This document shows positions 1-6,507 of a stretch of 64,000 nt of DNA, in pieces. The first letter of the stretch is position 1, and every line of letters begins with the position of its first letter. The notes beneath the pieces are model-generated. The model saw only the letters and a program-made list of their open reading frames with translations. It did no database searches and was not told where the DNA came from. The translations under genes and the position numbers were made by a program. This DNA comes from Trujillonella endophytica. Lineage in GTDB: Bacteria > Actinomycetota > Actinomycetes > Mycobacteriales > Geodermatophilaceae. The stretch covers positions 1,302,001 through 1,366,000 of the forward strand of contig NZ_JABGCI010000001.1 in NCBI RefSeq assembly GCF_019799905.1, given 5' to 3'.

Positions 1-601
1 GGCCCGGGAGCGGCTCGGCCTGCCGGTCTTCGTCAAGCCCTCCCGCGCCGGCTCCAGCATCGGCATCACCAAGGTCACCGACTGGGCGCAGTTCCCCGAG
101 GCCGTGGCCACCGCCGCCGCCGTCGACCGCAAGGTCGTCGTCGAGGCCGCCGTGCCCGGCCGCGAGATCGAGTGCGGCGTGCTGGCCGGCCCCGACGGCG
201 GCCCGCCCGAGGCGAGCCTCCCCGCCGAGATCCGGCTGAAGCCCGGCACCGACTGGTACGACTTCGACGCCAAGTACCTCGACGACGCCGTCGAGTTCGA
301 CGTGCCCGCCGACCTCACCCCCGAGCAGACCCGCCTGGTGCAGCAGACGGCCACCCGGGCCTACCTGGCGATGGACTGCCGGGGCCTGGCGCGGGTCGAC
401 TTCTTCCTCGGCGCGGGCCCCGACGGCGAGGACCGGCTGGTCATCAACGAGGTGAACACGATGCCGGGGTTCACGCCGATCTCGATGTTCCCGCGGATGT
501 GGGCGGCCAGCGGGGTCGCCTACCCGCAGCTGGTCGACCGGCTCCTGGCCGACGCGCTCGCCGGGGCGTCCGCGGGTGGCGGTCCCCGGACCGGTCGGTG
601 A
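1..601 (+). CDS. ddl: D-alanine--D-alanine ligase, C-terminal part (cut by window start)
   Basis: This is the last 199 or so residues of an ATP-grasp ligase that joins two D-alanines for peptidoglycan precursors in the cytoplasm. The fragment opens in frame 2 with the ATP-grasp segment [13 protein letters not shown] and ends with the metal- and phosphate-binding stretch [18 protein letters not shown], which is typical of Ddl. The N-terminal third lies outside the window. The stop TGA overlaps the GTG of the next gene, so the two are probably translated together. Neighbouring DUF3515 and thiL genes match the usual actinobacterial ddl region. Function is assigned from these motifs and from gene order; I am confident of the family. 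Confidence 0.95.
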   Translation, partial: ARERLGLPVFVKPSRAGSSIGITKVTDWAQFPEAVATAAAVDRKVVVEAAVPGREIECGVLAGPDGGPPEASLPAEIRLKPGTDWYDFDAKYLDDAVEFDVPADLTPEQTRLVQQTATRAYLAMDCRGLARVDFFLGAGPDGEDRLVINEVNTMPGFTPISMFPRMWAASGVAYPQLVDRLLADALAGASAGGGPRTGR

Positions 602-1266
602 CCTCCCGGCGGCACGCGCGGCCGGTCGCCACGCTGTTCGCCGTCCTGACCGCCGTCGCGTGCTCCGCGGGGTCGCAGGACGCCGGGGGCAGCGGAGCTT
701 CGACCGCGGCCACCGCCCGGACCCCGGAGAACGCGCGCGACCTGGCCGCCCTGCTCGTCACCGAGGTGCCCTCCGGGCTGGCCCGCGTCGCCGACTCCGA
801 CGTCGACCCGCCGGCGGGCGAGAAGTCGCTCGCGGACGTCGCCGGGTACGCCGACGACCCCGGCTACGAGCGGGACGTCCTCGAGGACTACGGGTACCGG
901 TACGGCTGGGAACGCTTCTGGGGGACGCCGGGCGGGACGGTGACCAGCGTCTTCGTCGACCAGTTCGACGACGCCCCCGGCGCGGCCGCCTACGCCGAGG
1001 ACCTCGCCGGCGACGGCGCGGACTACTACGCGGGCATGCTGCGGCACGACCCGGCGGTCCTGCCCGACGGGTGCCGGCTGCTGACCGTGGAGCGCCCCGA
1101 CCCCGACTCCCGGGTGACCGGCCCGGCCGCCTTCGCCTGGTGCGCGCACGGGACCTTCAGCGTCGCCGTGAGCGCGGTGACCGGCGGGGAGGGCGGCTCG
1201 GTGGAGGCGGCCACCGAGGAGGTCACCGCCGTGGTGACCGAGCAGCTGGACCGGCTGCCGGGCTGA
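598..1266 (+). CDS. Putative lipoprotein of unknown function
   Basis: This is a 222-residue protein whose GTG start overlaps the ddl stop (GTGA). The N-terminus has basic residues (TSRRHAR), a short hydrophobic run, and a lipobox-like LTAVAC at about residues 16-21, followed by a Ser/Gly-rich linker. I therefore infer a lipid-anchored extracytoplasmic protein. The body is acidic and rich in Asp, Tyr and Gly, with two cysteines (GCRLL and WCAHG) that could form a disulfide. I recognise no catalytic motif. The position -3 residue of the lipobox is Ala, so cleavage by signal peptidase II is likely but not certain. It is co-oriented and coupled with ddl, which hints at an envelope role but proves nothing. 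Confidence 0.7.
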   Translation: MTSRRHARPVATLFAVLTAVACSAGSQDAGGSGASTAATARTPENARDLAALLVTEVPSGLARVADSDVDPPAGEKSLADVAGYADDPGYERDVLEDYGYRYGWERFWGTPGGTVTSVFVDQFDDAPGAAAYAEDLAGDGADYYAGMLRHDPAVLPDGCRLLTVERPDPDSRVTGPAAFAWCAHGTFSVAVSAVTGGEGGSVEAATEEVTAVVTEQLDRLPG

Positions 1267-1914
1267 TCAGCCGCCGGGGCGGAGCTCCTGGACCGGCAGC
1301 GTGGCGGTGATCAGGGGGCCGAGCGCGATCGCCGCCTCGCTGCCGAGGCTGCTCGGGATGGACAGCTCGAGGTAGACGGCCCGGTCGACCGCGGTCCAGA
1401 CGTACACGTCGGGGTCGGAGTCGTCGACGAACCACTGCACGGCGTCGAGCTGGATGAGCGGGGAGTCGCGGACGAAGCCGGCCGGACGGTCGACCCCGCA
1501 GCGCAGCACGATCGGCGGCTCGCCCCAGGCGTAGGCGTAGGGGGTGTCCGACCGCACCCGCCGCGACTGCTCGCCGACCAGCTCGATCGGCAGGTCGGTC
1601 ATGAACGCCGGGCACGCCGCGTCCGCCTCGGGGGTCACCGGGGGCACCGGCACCTCCAGCACCGGCAGGTCCGCCCGGGCGGTGGACGCCGGCCCCTCGA
1701 CCTCGGCCGGCGGGTCCGACTCCTCGTCGCCGCCGACGACGTTGACGAGCACCAGCAGCACGACCAGCAGCGGGACGGCGATCGCGGTCAGCAGCACGGC
1801 GGCGCGCCGCAGCGGGTCCGGGGCCGTGGTGGGGGAGGCGCCCCGCTCGGGAGCGTCGGGGTCCGCGACGGCCGGGGCGGCGCCGTCGTCCGCGGGGCGG
1901 GTGTGCTCGCTCAG
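1267..1914 (-). CDS. DUF3515 family membrane-anchored protein, probable CTG start
   Basis: This matches the DUF3515 family, which sits beside ddl and thiL in many actinobacteria; its function is unknown. There is one membrane segment (VPLLVVLLVLVNVVGG) and then an extracytoplasmic domain with two conserved cysteines (ACPAF, LRCGV) and WFVDDSDPDVYVW. The only ordinary start codon is a GTG at 1797, which falls inside the membrane segment. Upstream of it the frame stays open for 39 more codons, nearly all ending in G or C, back to a CTG at 1914-1912 that begins LSEHTRPADD, five bases behind the stop of the AsnC-like gene. I therefore choose the CTG; if wrong, the protein starts at 1797. Its 3' end faces the lipoprotein gene with no space between. 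Confidence 0.8.
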   Translation of the reverse strand: MSEHTRPADDGAAPAVADPDAPERGASPTTAPDPLRRAAVLLTAIAVPLLVVLLVLVNVVGGDEESDPPAEVEGPASTARADLPVLEVPVPPVTPEADAACPAFMTDLPIELVGEQSRRVRSDTPYAYAWGEPPIVLRCGVDRPAGFVRDSPLIQLDAVQWFVDDSDPDVYVWTAVDRAVYLELSIPSSLGSEAAIALGPLITATLPVQELRPGG

Positions 1915-1918
1915 CGGC

Positions 1919-2152
1919 TCAGATGTTGACGACGGGGCAGGTCAGCGTGCGCGTGATGCCGTCGACCGACTGCACCCGCGCGACGACCAGGCGGCCGAGC
2001 TCGTCGACGGTCTCCGCCTCGGCGCGGACGATGACGTCGTAGGGGCCCGTGACGTCCTCGGCCTTGGAGACGCCTGCGATCTCGGCGATCGTCGTGGCCA
2101 CCTGCGCGGCCTTGCCGACCTCGGTCTGGATCAGGATGTAGGCGTGGACCAC
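1919..2152 (-). CDS. Lrp/AsnC-type ligand-binding (RAM) domain protein
   Basis: This is a 77-residue protein consisting only of the AsnC/Lrp C-terminal ligand-binding domain (start VHAYILIQTEVGKAAQ, then GPYDVIVRAEAETVDELG and the closing CPVVNI). It has no helix-turn-helix, so it is a stand-alone small-molecule sensor of the kind that forms dimers or octamers, rather than a complete DNA-binding regulator. The start chosen is GTG at 2152, preceded by GAGGAAGG eight bases upstream. A longer frame upstream is open but not protein-like. It is transcribed away from thiL and ahead of the DUF3515 gene. The same small protein is found beside thiL in many actinobacteria. Its ligand and partner are unknown. 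Confidence 0.85.
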   Translation of the reverse strand: MVHAYILIQTEVGKAAQVATTIAEIAGVSKAEDVTGPYDVIVRAEAETVDELGRLVVARVQSVDGITRTLTCPVVNI

Positions 2153-2244
2153 GGGATGACCTTCCTCGGGCAGTGCTGCCGCCGGTGTGCTGCCGCCGGC
2201 CGACGGTTCGGCTCGAAACCTACCCCAGTGACCGGAGGCACCCC

Positions 2245-3279
2245 GTGACTCGACCGCCTGCACCGGGGACCCCGGGCGAGACCGTCGCGGCCCTCGGCGA
2301 GTTCGCCCTCATCGACCGCGTCGTCGCCCGGGCGGGGGTCGCGCGCGTCACCGAGGTGGGCCCCGGCGACGACGCCGCGGTGCTGCGGACGCCCGACGGC
2401 CGGGTGGTCGCCACCACCGACGTCCTCGTCGAGGGGCGGCACTTCCGGCGGGACTGGTCCTCGGGCACCGACGTCGGGCACAAGGCGGCCGCGGCCAACC
2501 TGGCCGACGTGGCCGCGATGGGCGCGGTCCCCACCGCGCTGCTCGTCGGGCTCGCCTGCCCCGCGGACACGCCCACCGCCTGGCTCGAGGCGGTCGCCGA
2601 CGGGCTGGCCGCCGAGTCCGGGCCGCTGGGTGCCGCGGTCGTCGGCGGGGACACCGTCGCGGCGGCGCCGGGCAGCGGCGCCGTCGTCCTGTCGGTCACG
2701 GCGCTGGGGGACCTCGGGGGACGCCGGCCGGTCCTGCGCTCCGGCGCCGCGCCCGGCGACGTCCTCGCGCTGGCCGGCCGGCTGGGCTGGTCGGCGTGCG
2801 GCCTGGCGGTGCTGCGCCGGGGCTTCAGCAGCCCGCTGGCGGCCGTGCGCGCGCACCGGCGTCCGGAGCCGCCGTACGCGGCCGGCCCCGCGGCCGCCGA
2901 CGCCGGCGCCACCGCGATGTGCGACGTCAGCGACGGCCTGCTGGCCGACGCGGGGCACCTGGCGACGGCGAGCCGGGTGGTCGTGGAGGTGGACCGGGCG
3001 GCGCTCGCGGCCGTCACGCTCGACCCGCCGGGACCGCTGCAGCAGGTCGGCGCGGCGCTCGGCGTCGACCCGCTGGCGTGGGTCCTCACCGGTGGGGAGG
3101 ACCACGCGCTGCTGGCCAGCTTCCCGCCGGATGCGACGCTGCCTCCCGGCTGGGCGGTGATCGGCGGCGTGTCCGCCGCCGGGGACGACGGGCCGGGCGT
3201 GCGGGTGGACGGCCGGCCGGCCGCCGACGTCGCGCAGGCGCTGGGAGCGGGAGGAACGGGACATGTCCACTTCGGGTGA
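2245..3279 (+). CDS. thiL: Thiamine-monophosphate kinase
   Basis: ThiL phosphorylates thiamine monophosphate to the active cofactor thiamine diphosphate with ATP, in the cytoplasm. The 344-residue protein has the AIR-synthase-like fold signs: VGPGDDAAV at about residues 38-46, TTDVLVEGRHF at 57-67, GHKAAAANLADVAAMG at 78-93, and MCDVSDGLLADAGHL in the C-terminal half. The start is GTG at 2245 with GGAGG six bases upstream. A GTG at 2229 is possible but lacks a good ribosome site. The gene overlaps the following acetyltransferase by 17 bases. No TPP riboswitch was seen ahead of it. Confidence 0.95.
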   Translation: MTRPPAPGTPGETVAALGEFALIDRVVARAGVARVTEVGPGDDAAVLRTPDGRVVATTDVLVEGRHFRRDWSSGTDVGHKAAAANLADVAAMGAVPTALLVGLACPADTPTAWLEAVADGLAAESGPLGAAVVGGDTVAAAPGSGAVVLSVTALGDLGGRRPVLRSGAAPGDVLALAGRLGWSACGLAVLRRGFSSPLAAVRAHRRPEPPYAAGPAAADAGATAMCDVSDGLLADAGHLATASRVVVEVDRAALAAVTLDPPGPLQQVGAALGVDPLAWVLTGGEDHALLASFPPDATLPPGWAVIGGVSAAGDDGPGVRVDGRPAADVAQALGAGGTGHVHFG

Positions 3280-3853
3280 GCACGAGCACGTGCTGACCGA
3301 CGGCAGGGTCGTGCGGCTGCGCCCGGCGGGCTACGACTCGCCGGTGGCCCGCACGCTGGTCGCCGCGGTGCAGCAGGAGTACGTCGTCCGCTACGGCGGC
3401 CCCGACGAGGCGGTGGTCGACCCGGGGGAGTTCTCGCCGCCCGCCGGCCTGTTCCTCGTCGCCGAGTGCGACGGCGAGCCGGTGGGGTGCGCGGCCTGGC
3501 GGGTGCACTCACCGGGGGTGGTCGAGGTGAAGCGGGTGTACGTGGTGCCGACCGCCCGGCGGCTGGGCCTGGCGCAGGTGCTGATGGACGCGCTGGAGGC
3601 CAGCGCCGTGGCCGCCGGGCACCGGTCGGTCGTGCTCAACACCGGCGACCGCCAGCCGGAGGCGATCGAGCTCTACCGCCGGCGCGGCTACCGGCCCGCC
3701 GCCGGGTACGGCGTCTACGCGGACTCGCCGGGGGCGGTCTTCCTCGGCAAGGACATCGGCGGGGACGTCGGCGGCATCATCGGCGGCATCATCGGCGGGG
3801 ACGTCGGCGGGGACCTGACCGGCGGAGCGGAGGAGCAGTCGTGGGCGTCGTGA
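3263..3853 (+). CDS. GNAT-family N-acetyltransferase with glycine-rich tail
   Basis: This is a 196-residue GNAT acetyltransferase. Acetyl-CoA binding is indicated by VYVVPTARRLGLAQVLMDAL (about residues 93-112), and the C-terminal strand VVLNTGDRQPEAIELYRRRGY fits the family. Starting residues read MSTSGEHEHVLTDGRVVRL, with GGGAGG ahead of the ATG. The substrate is unknown. The last 33 residues are a low-complexity Gly/Ile/Val/Asp tail made of 12-base repeat units, which is not part of the GNAT fold. The gene overlaps the 3' end of thiL and its stop overlaps the next start. In M. tuberculosis this position (between thiL and rpmB) holds ung, so this gene and the next are a local replacement. 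Confidence 0.88.
   Translation: MSTSGEHEHVLTDGRVVRLRPAGYDSPVARTLVAAVQQEYVVRYGGPDEAVVDPGEFSPPAGLFLVAECDGEPVGCAAWRVHSPGVVEVKRVYVVPTARRLGLAQVLMDALEASAVAAGHRSVVLNTGDRQPEAIELYRRRGYRPAAGYGVYADSPGAVFLGKDIGGDVGGIIGGIIGGDVGGDLTGGAEEQSWAS
3752..3823 (+). repeat. In-frame 12-base repeats encoding GGD(V/I)GGII tail
   Basis: There are six imperfect 12-base units, the first being GACATCGGCGGG followed by GACGTCGGCGGC and two ATCATCGGCGG(C/G) units. They encode a tail of alternating Gly-Gly and Asp/Val/Ile pairs at the end of the acetyltransferase. The repeat keeps frame, so copy-number changes by slippage would lengthen or shorten the tail without breaking the gene. Confidence 0.85.
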
Positions 3854-4470
3854 CGATCTCCGCGTCCTACGGCGCGGGCGGGGTGGACGTCGGCCCGGCG
3901 GTGGCCGAGCGGCTGGGGGTGACCTTCCACGACCGGGCGATCCCCTTCCAGGTCGCCGGGCGGCTGGGCGTGCCGGTCGCGGAGGCGGAGGAGAACGACG
4001 AGCGCGTGGCCCGCGGGCTGTGGCGGCTGGTGGCCTCGCTGGGCAGCGTGCCCGACCCGGTCGGCGGGGTGGTGCCGCTGACCGGCGTGCCCGACGAGCG
4101 GGCGTTCCGCGAGCAGACCGAGCGCGTGCTCGGCGAGATCGCCGCCGGCGACGGGGGAGTGGTGCTCGGCCGGGCGGCGGCCCTGGTGCTGCACGACCGC
4201 TCCGACGCGCTGCACGTGCGGCTGGACGGGCCCCCGGAGCGCCGGGTGTCGATGGTCGTCGCCCGCACGGGGCGGCCGCGGGCCGAGGTGCGCCGCGAGC
4301 AGGAGGCCAACGACCGCGCGCGGGAGGCCTACGTGCGGCACTTCTACCGGGTGGATCCGCGGTCGCCCCGGCACTACCACCTGGTCGTCGACGGGACGGC
4401 TCTGCCGCTGGACTCCGTCGTCGACCTCGTGGTCCTCGCGGCGCGGGCGCGGGGCATCGGCCGGCACTGA
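3841..4470 (+). CDS. Cytidylate-kinase-like family protein
   Basis: This is a 209-residue P-loop protein of the cytidylate-kinase-like family (Pfam Cytidylate_kin2 type), a group whose substrate is mostly unproven. It begins MGVVTISASYGAGGVDVG, where the Gly-rich stretch corresponds to the nucleotide-binding loop. FHDRAIPFQVA and GVVLGRAAALVLHDRSDALHVRLDGPPERR follow, with the late REAYVRHFYRVDPRSPRHYHLVVDG typical of the family. Start is GTG at 3841 with GGAGGAG seven bases upstream, overlapping the end of the acetyltransferase gene. The thiL-GNAT-kinase run looks like one operon that ends at the hairpin at 4488. A true CMP kinase (cmk) is normally elsewhere in actinobacteria, so I do not assign that role. 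Confidence 0.82.
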   Translation: MGVVTISASYGAGGVDVGPAVAERLGVTFHDRAIPFQVAGRLGVPVAEAEENDERVARGLWRLVASLGSVPDPVGGVVPLTGVPDERAFREQTERVLGEIAAGDGGVVLGRAAALVLHDRSDALHVRLDGPPERRVSMVVARTGRPRAEVRREQEANDRAREAYVRHFYRVDPRSPRHYHLVVDGTALPLDSVVDLVVLAARARGIGRH

Positions 4471-4487
4471 CCGGCCGGAGACGCCGA

Positions 4488-4518
4488 CGACCCCGGAGGC
4501 CGAGGGCCTCCGGGGTCG
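4488..4518. terminator. Bidirectional terminator hairpin between kinase-like gene and rpmB
   Basis: A perfect 13-base-pair stem (CGACCCCGGAGGC with its complement) closes a 5-base loop. It lies between two converging genes and has no U-run, as is common in high-GC actinobacteria. Confidence 0.85.
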
Positions 4519-4538
4519 GGCGAGCGGTGCGGCCTACG

Positions 4539-4730
4539 TCAGGCGCGCACGACCTTGCCGGCGCGGATGCACGAGGTGCACGCGTTGATCCGGCGACGGT
4601 TGCCGGGAGCCACGAGGGCCCGCACGGACTGGATGTTCGGGTTCCAACGGCGCGGCGTGCGGCGGTGCGAGTGCGACACCGACATACCGAAACCGGGGCC
4701 CTTGCCACACACATCGCACACGGCAGCCAC
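4539..4730 (-). CDS. rpmB: 50S ribosomal protein L28
   Basis: This is a 63-residue L28 of the large ribosomal subunit. It begins MAAVCDVCGKGPGFGMSVSH and keeps four cysteines (C5, C8, C51, C54), so it is the zinc-binding form of L28. The zinc-independent paralogue is the one made under zinc starvation. RRTPRRWNPNIQ and the C-terminal CTSCIRAGKVVRA are diagnostic. The start is GTG at 4730 with GGGAG upstream on the minus strand. It is transcribed alone, divergently from the DAK2 gene, with a probable promoter at 4803-4808 and a terminator at 4488-4518. Confidence 0.97.
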   Translation of the reverse strand: MAAVCDVCGKGPGFGMSVSHSHRRTPRRWNPNIQSVRALVAPGNRRRINACTSCIRAGKVVRA

Positions 4731-4802
4731 GGCGGATCACTCCCAGGGGTTCAGTTCACTTCAGGCGGCGCTCGGATGGCGACCGCGTACAGACCGTCGG
4801 CC

Positions 4803-4808
4803 AGTCTA
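4803..4808 (-). promoter_or_regulatory. Probable -10 box of rpmB (TAGACT)
   Basis: Read on the minus strand, the hexamer is TAGACT, a close match to the actinobacterial housekeeping -10 consensus. It would give an untranslated leader of about 65 bases before the rpmB GTG. No clear -35 box is visible. Confidence 0.6.
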
Positions 4809-4860
4809 GCCGCTCCTCGCCGGCGCCGTCGCGCGCCCCGGCGACGTCGGTGTGCGTGGG

Positions 4861-4866
4861 TACTCT
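4861..4866 (+). promoter_or_regulatory. Probable -10 box of the DAK2 gene, leaderless transcript
   Basis: The hexamer TACTCT ends six bases before a GTG at 4873, and no ribosome-binding site precedes that GTG. This spacing puts the transcription start on or at the start codon, as in leaderless actinobacterial mRNAs. This decides the start of the gene. Confidence 0.55.
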
Positions 4867-4872
4867 CCGGCC

Positions 4873-6507
4873 GTGTTGCCGGTGCTGGACGAGGCCGCGG
4901 CCGGCCGGTGGTGCCGCGCCGCGGTCGACGCGCTGTCCGGGGCCAGGGGCCGGCTCGACGAGCTCAACGTGTTCCCGGTGCCCGACGGTGACACCGGCAC
5001 CAACCTGCTCCTGACGGCCGAGGCGGCGCTCGCCGCCCTCGACGCGGCCGGCGAGGGCGAGTCCGCGTGGGCCGTGCTGGCCCGCGGCGCGGTGCTCGGC
5101 GCCCGGGGCAACTCCGGCACGATCCTCGCGCAGGTGATGCGTGGCCTCGCCGACCGGCTGGCCGGCGCGCCGCCGGCCGACGGCCCGGCCTTCGCGGCGG
5201 CGCTGCAGGGCGCGGCCGAGACCGCGTACGCCGCGGTCGCCGATCCCGCGGAGGGCACCTTCCTGACCGTCGCCCGTGCCGGCGGCGAGGCGGCGGTCGC
5301 CGCGGTGGCCGAGGGGCGCAGCGGGCTCGCCGAGGTGGTGCGCGCGGCGGCCGACGGCGCCCGGGTCGCGCTGGAGGCGACGCCGGGTCAGCTGGCCGTG
5401 CTGCGCGAGGCCGGGGTGGTCGACGCCGGTGGTGCGGGGCTCTGCCTGGTCCTCGACGCGCTGGTCACCACGGTCACCGGCGTCGAGCCGGCCCGCCCGG
5501 CGCTGGTGCGCCGGCGCGCGGCCGGCGACGCGGGCGCCGCGGCGGCCCACCGGCACCACCACCACGGCGACCGCGACGTGCCGCACCAGCCGCCGGCGGG
5601 TCCGGGGAGCGAGGTGCAGTACCTGCTCGCCGGCACCGACGAGGCCGCGGTCGCCCGCCTGCAGACCCGGCTGGCCGGCCTCGGCGACAGCCTCGTCGTC
5701 GTCGGCGTCGACACCCCGACGGGCCGGGAGTGGAACGTGCACGTGCACGTGGCCGACGTCGGCGCCGCGATCGAGGCGGGCATCGAGGCGGGCCGGCCGT
5801 ACCGGATCTCGGTCACGCCGCTGGCCCCCGTCCCGCCGGCCGCGCCCGTGCAGGGCGCCCGGGCGGTGGTCGCCGTCGTCCCGAGCGAGGGGCTGGCCGC
5901 GCTCTTCGCGGGGGAGGGCGTGTTCGTCGTCACCTGCGGCCCCGAGGGGGTCACCGAGGAGGACGTGCTCGACGAGGTGCTCGGCACCACGGCCGCCGCG
6001 GTGGTCCTGCTGCCGAACGACCCGGCGCTCACCCCGGTGGCCTCCCGGGCCGCCGTCCGCGCCCGGGAGCTGGGCCGCGAGGTCGCCGTCGTGCCCACCC
6101 GCTCGCCGGTGCAGGGGCTGGCGGCGATCGCCGTCGCCGACCCCTCGCGGCACTTCGGCGACGACGTGGTGACGATGGCCGAGGCCGCCGCCGCGACCCG
6201 GTGGGCGGAGATCACCGTCGCCGAGCAGGAGGCGCTGACGACCGCCGGCCGCTGCCAGCCCGGCGACGTCCTGGGCTCGGCGGAGGGCGACGTCGTCGTC
6301 ATCGGCCCCGACCCGGCCACCGTGGCCTGCGAGCTGCTCGACCGGCTGCTGTCGGCCGGCGGGGAGCTGGCCACGCTCGTGATCGGCCCCGACCACCGGC
6401 TCGGCGACGCGGCCTGCGCGCACCTGTCGTCGGCGCACCCGACGGTCGAGGTCGTGCGGTACGACGGCGGAGCGGCGGGGGTGCCGCTGCTGGTGGGGGT
6501 GGAGTGA
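4873..6507 (+). CDS. DAK2-domain protein (YloV/FakA-like)
   Basis: This is a 544-residue protein of the DhaL/DAK2 kinase superfamily, of the YloV/FakA type; in Firmicutes FakA phosphorylates fatty acids bound to FakB, while the actinobacterial protein's role is not settled. PVPDGDTGTN at about residues 35-44 holds the metal-binding Asp residues, and GARGNSGTILAQ at about 77-88 is the nucleotide-binding part. A His-rich linker (HRHHHHGDRDVPH, near residue 225) separates the kinase domain from the C-terminal EDD/DegV-like part. Start taken as GTG at 4873 because of the -10 box just upstream; a GTG at 4852 would add seven residues. It is followed with no gap by recG, the usual actinobacterial order. 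Confidence 0.9.
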   Translation: MLPVLDEAAAGRWCRAAVDALSGARGRLDELNVFPVPDGDTGTNLLLTAEAALAALDAAGEGESAWAVLARGAVLGARGNSGTILAQVMRGLADRLAGAPPADGPAFAAALQGAAETAYAAVADPAEGTFLTVARAGGEAAVAAVAEGRSGLAEVVRAAADGARVALEATPGQLAVLREAGVVDAGGAGLCLVLDALVTTVTGVEPARPALVRRRAAGDAGAAAAHRHHHHGDRDVPHQPPAGPGSEVQYLLAGTDEAAVARLQTRLAGLGDSLVVVGVDTPTGREWNVHVHVADVGAAIEAGIEAGRPYRISVTPLAPVPPAAPVQGARAVVAVVPSEGLAALFAGEGVFVVTCGPEGVTEEDVLDEVLGTTAAAVVLLPNDPALTPVASRAAVRARELGREVAVVPTRSPVQGLAAIAVADPSRHFGDDVVTMAEAAAATRWAEITVAEQEALTTAGRCQPGDVLGSAEGDVVVIGPDPATVACELLDRLLSAGGELATLVIGPDHRLGDAACAHLSSAHPTVEVVRYDGGAAGVPLLVGVE

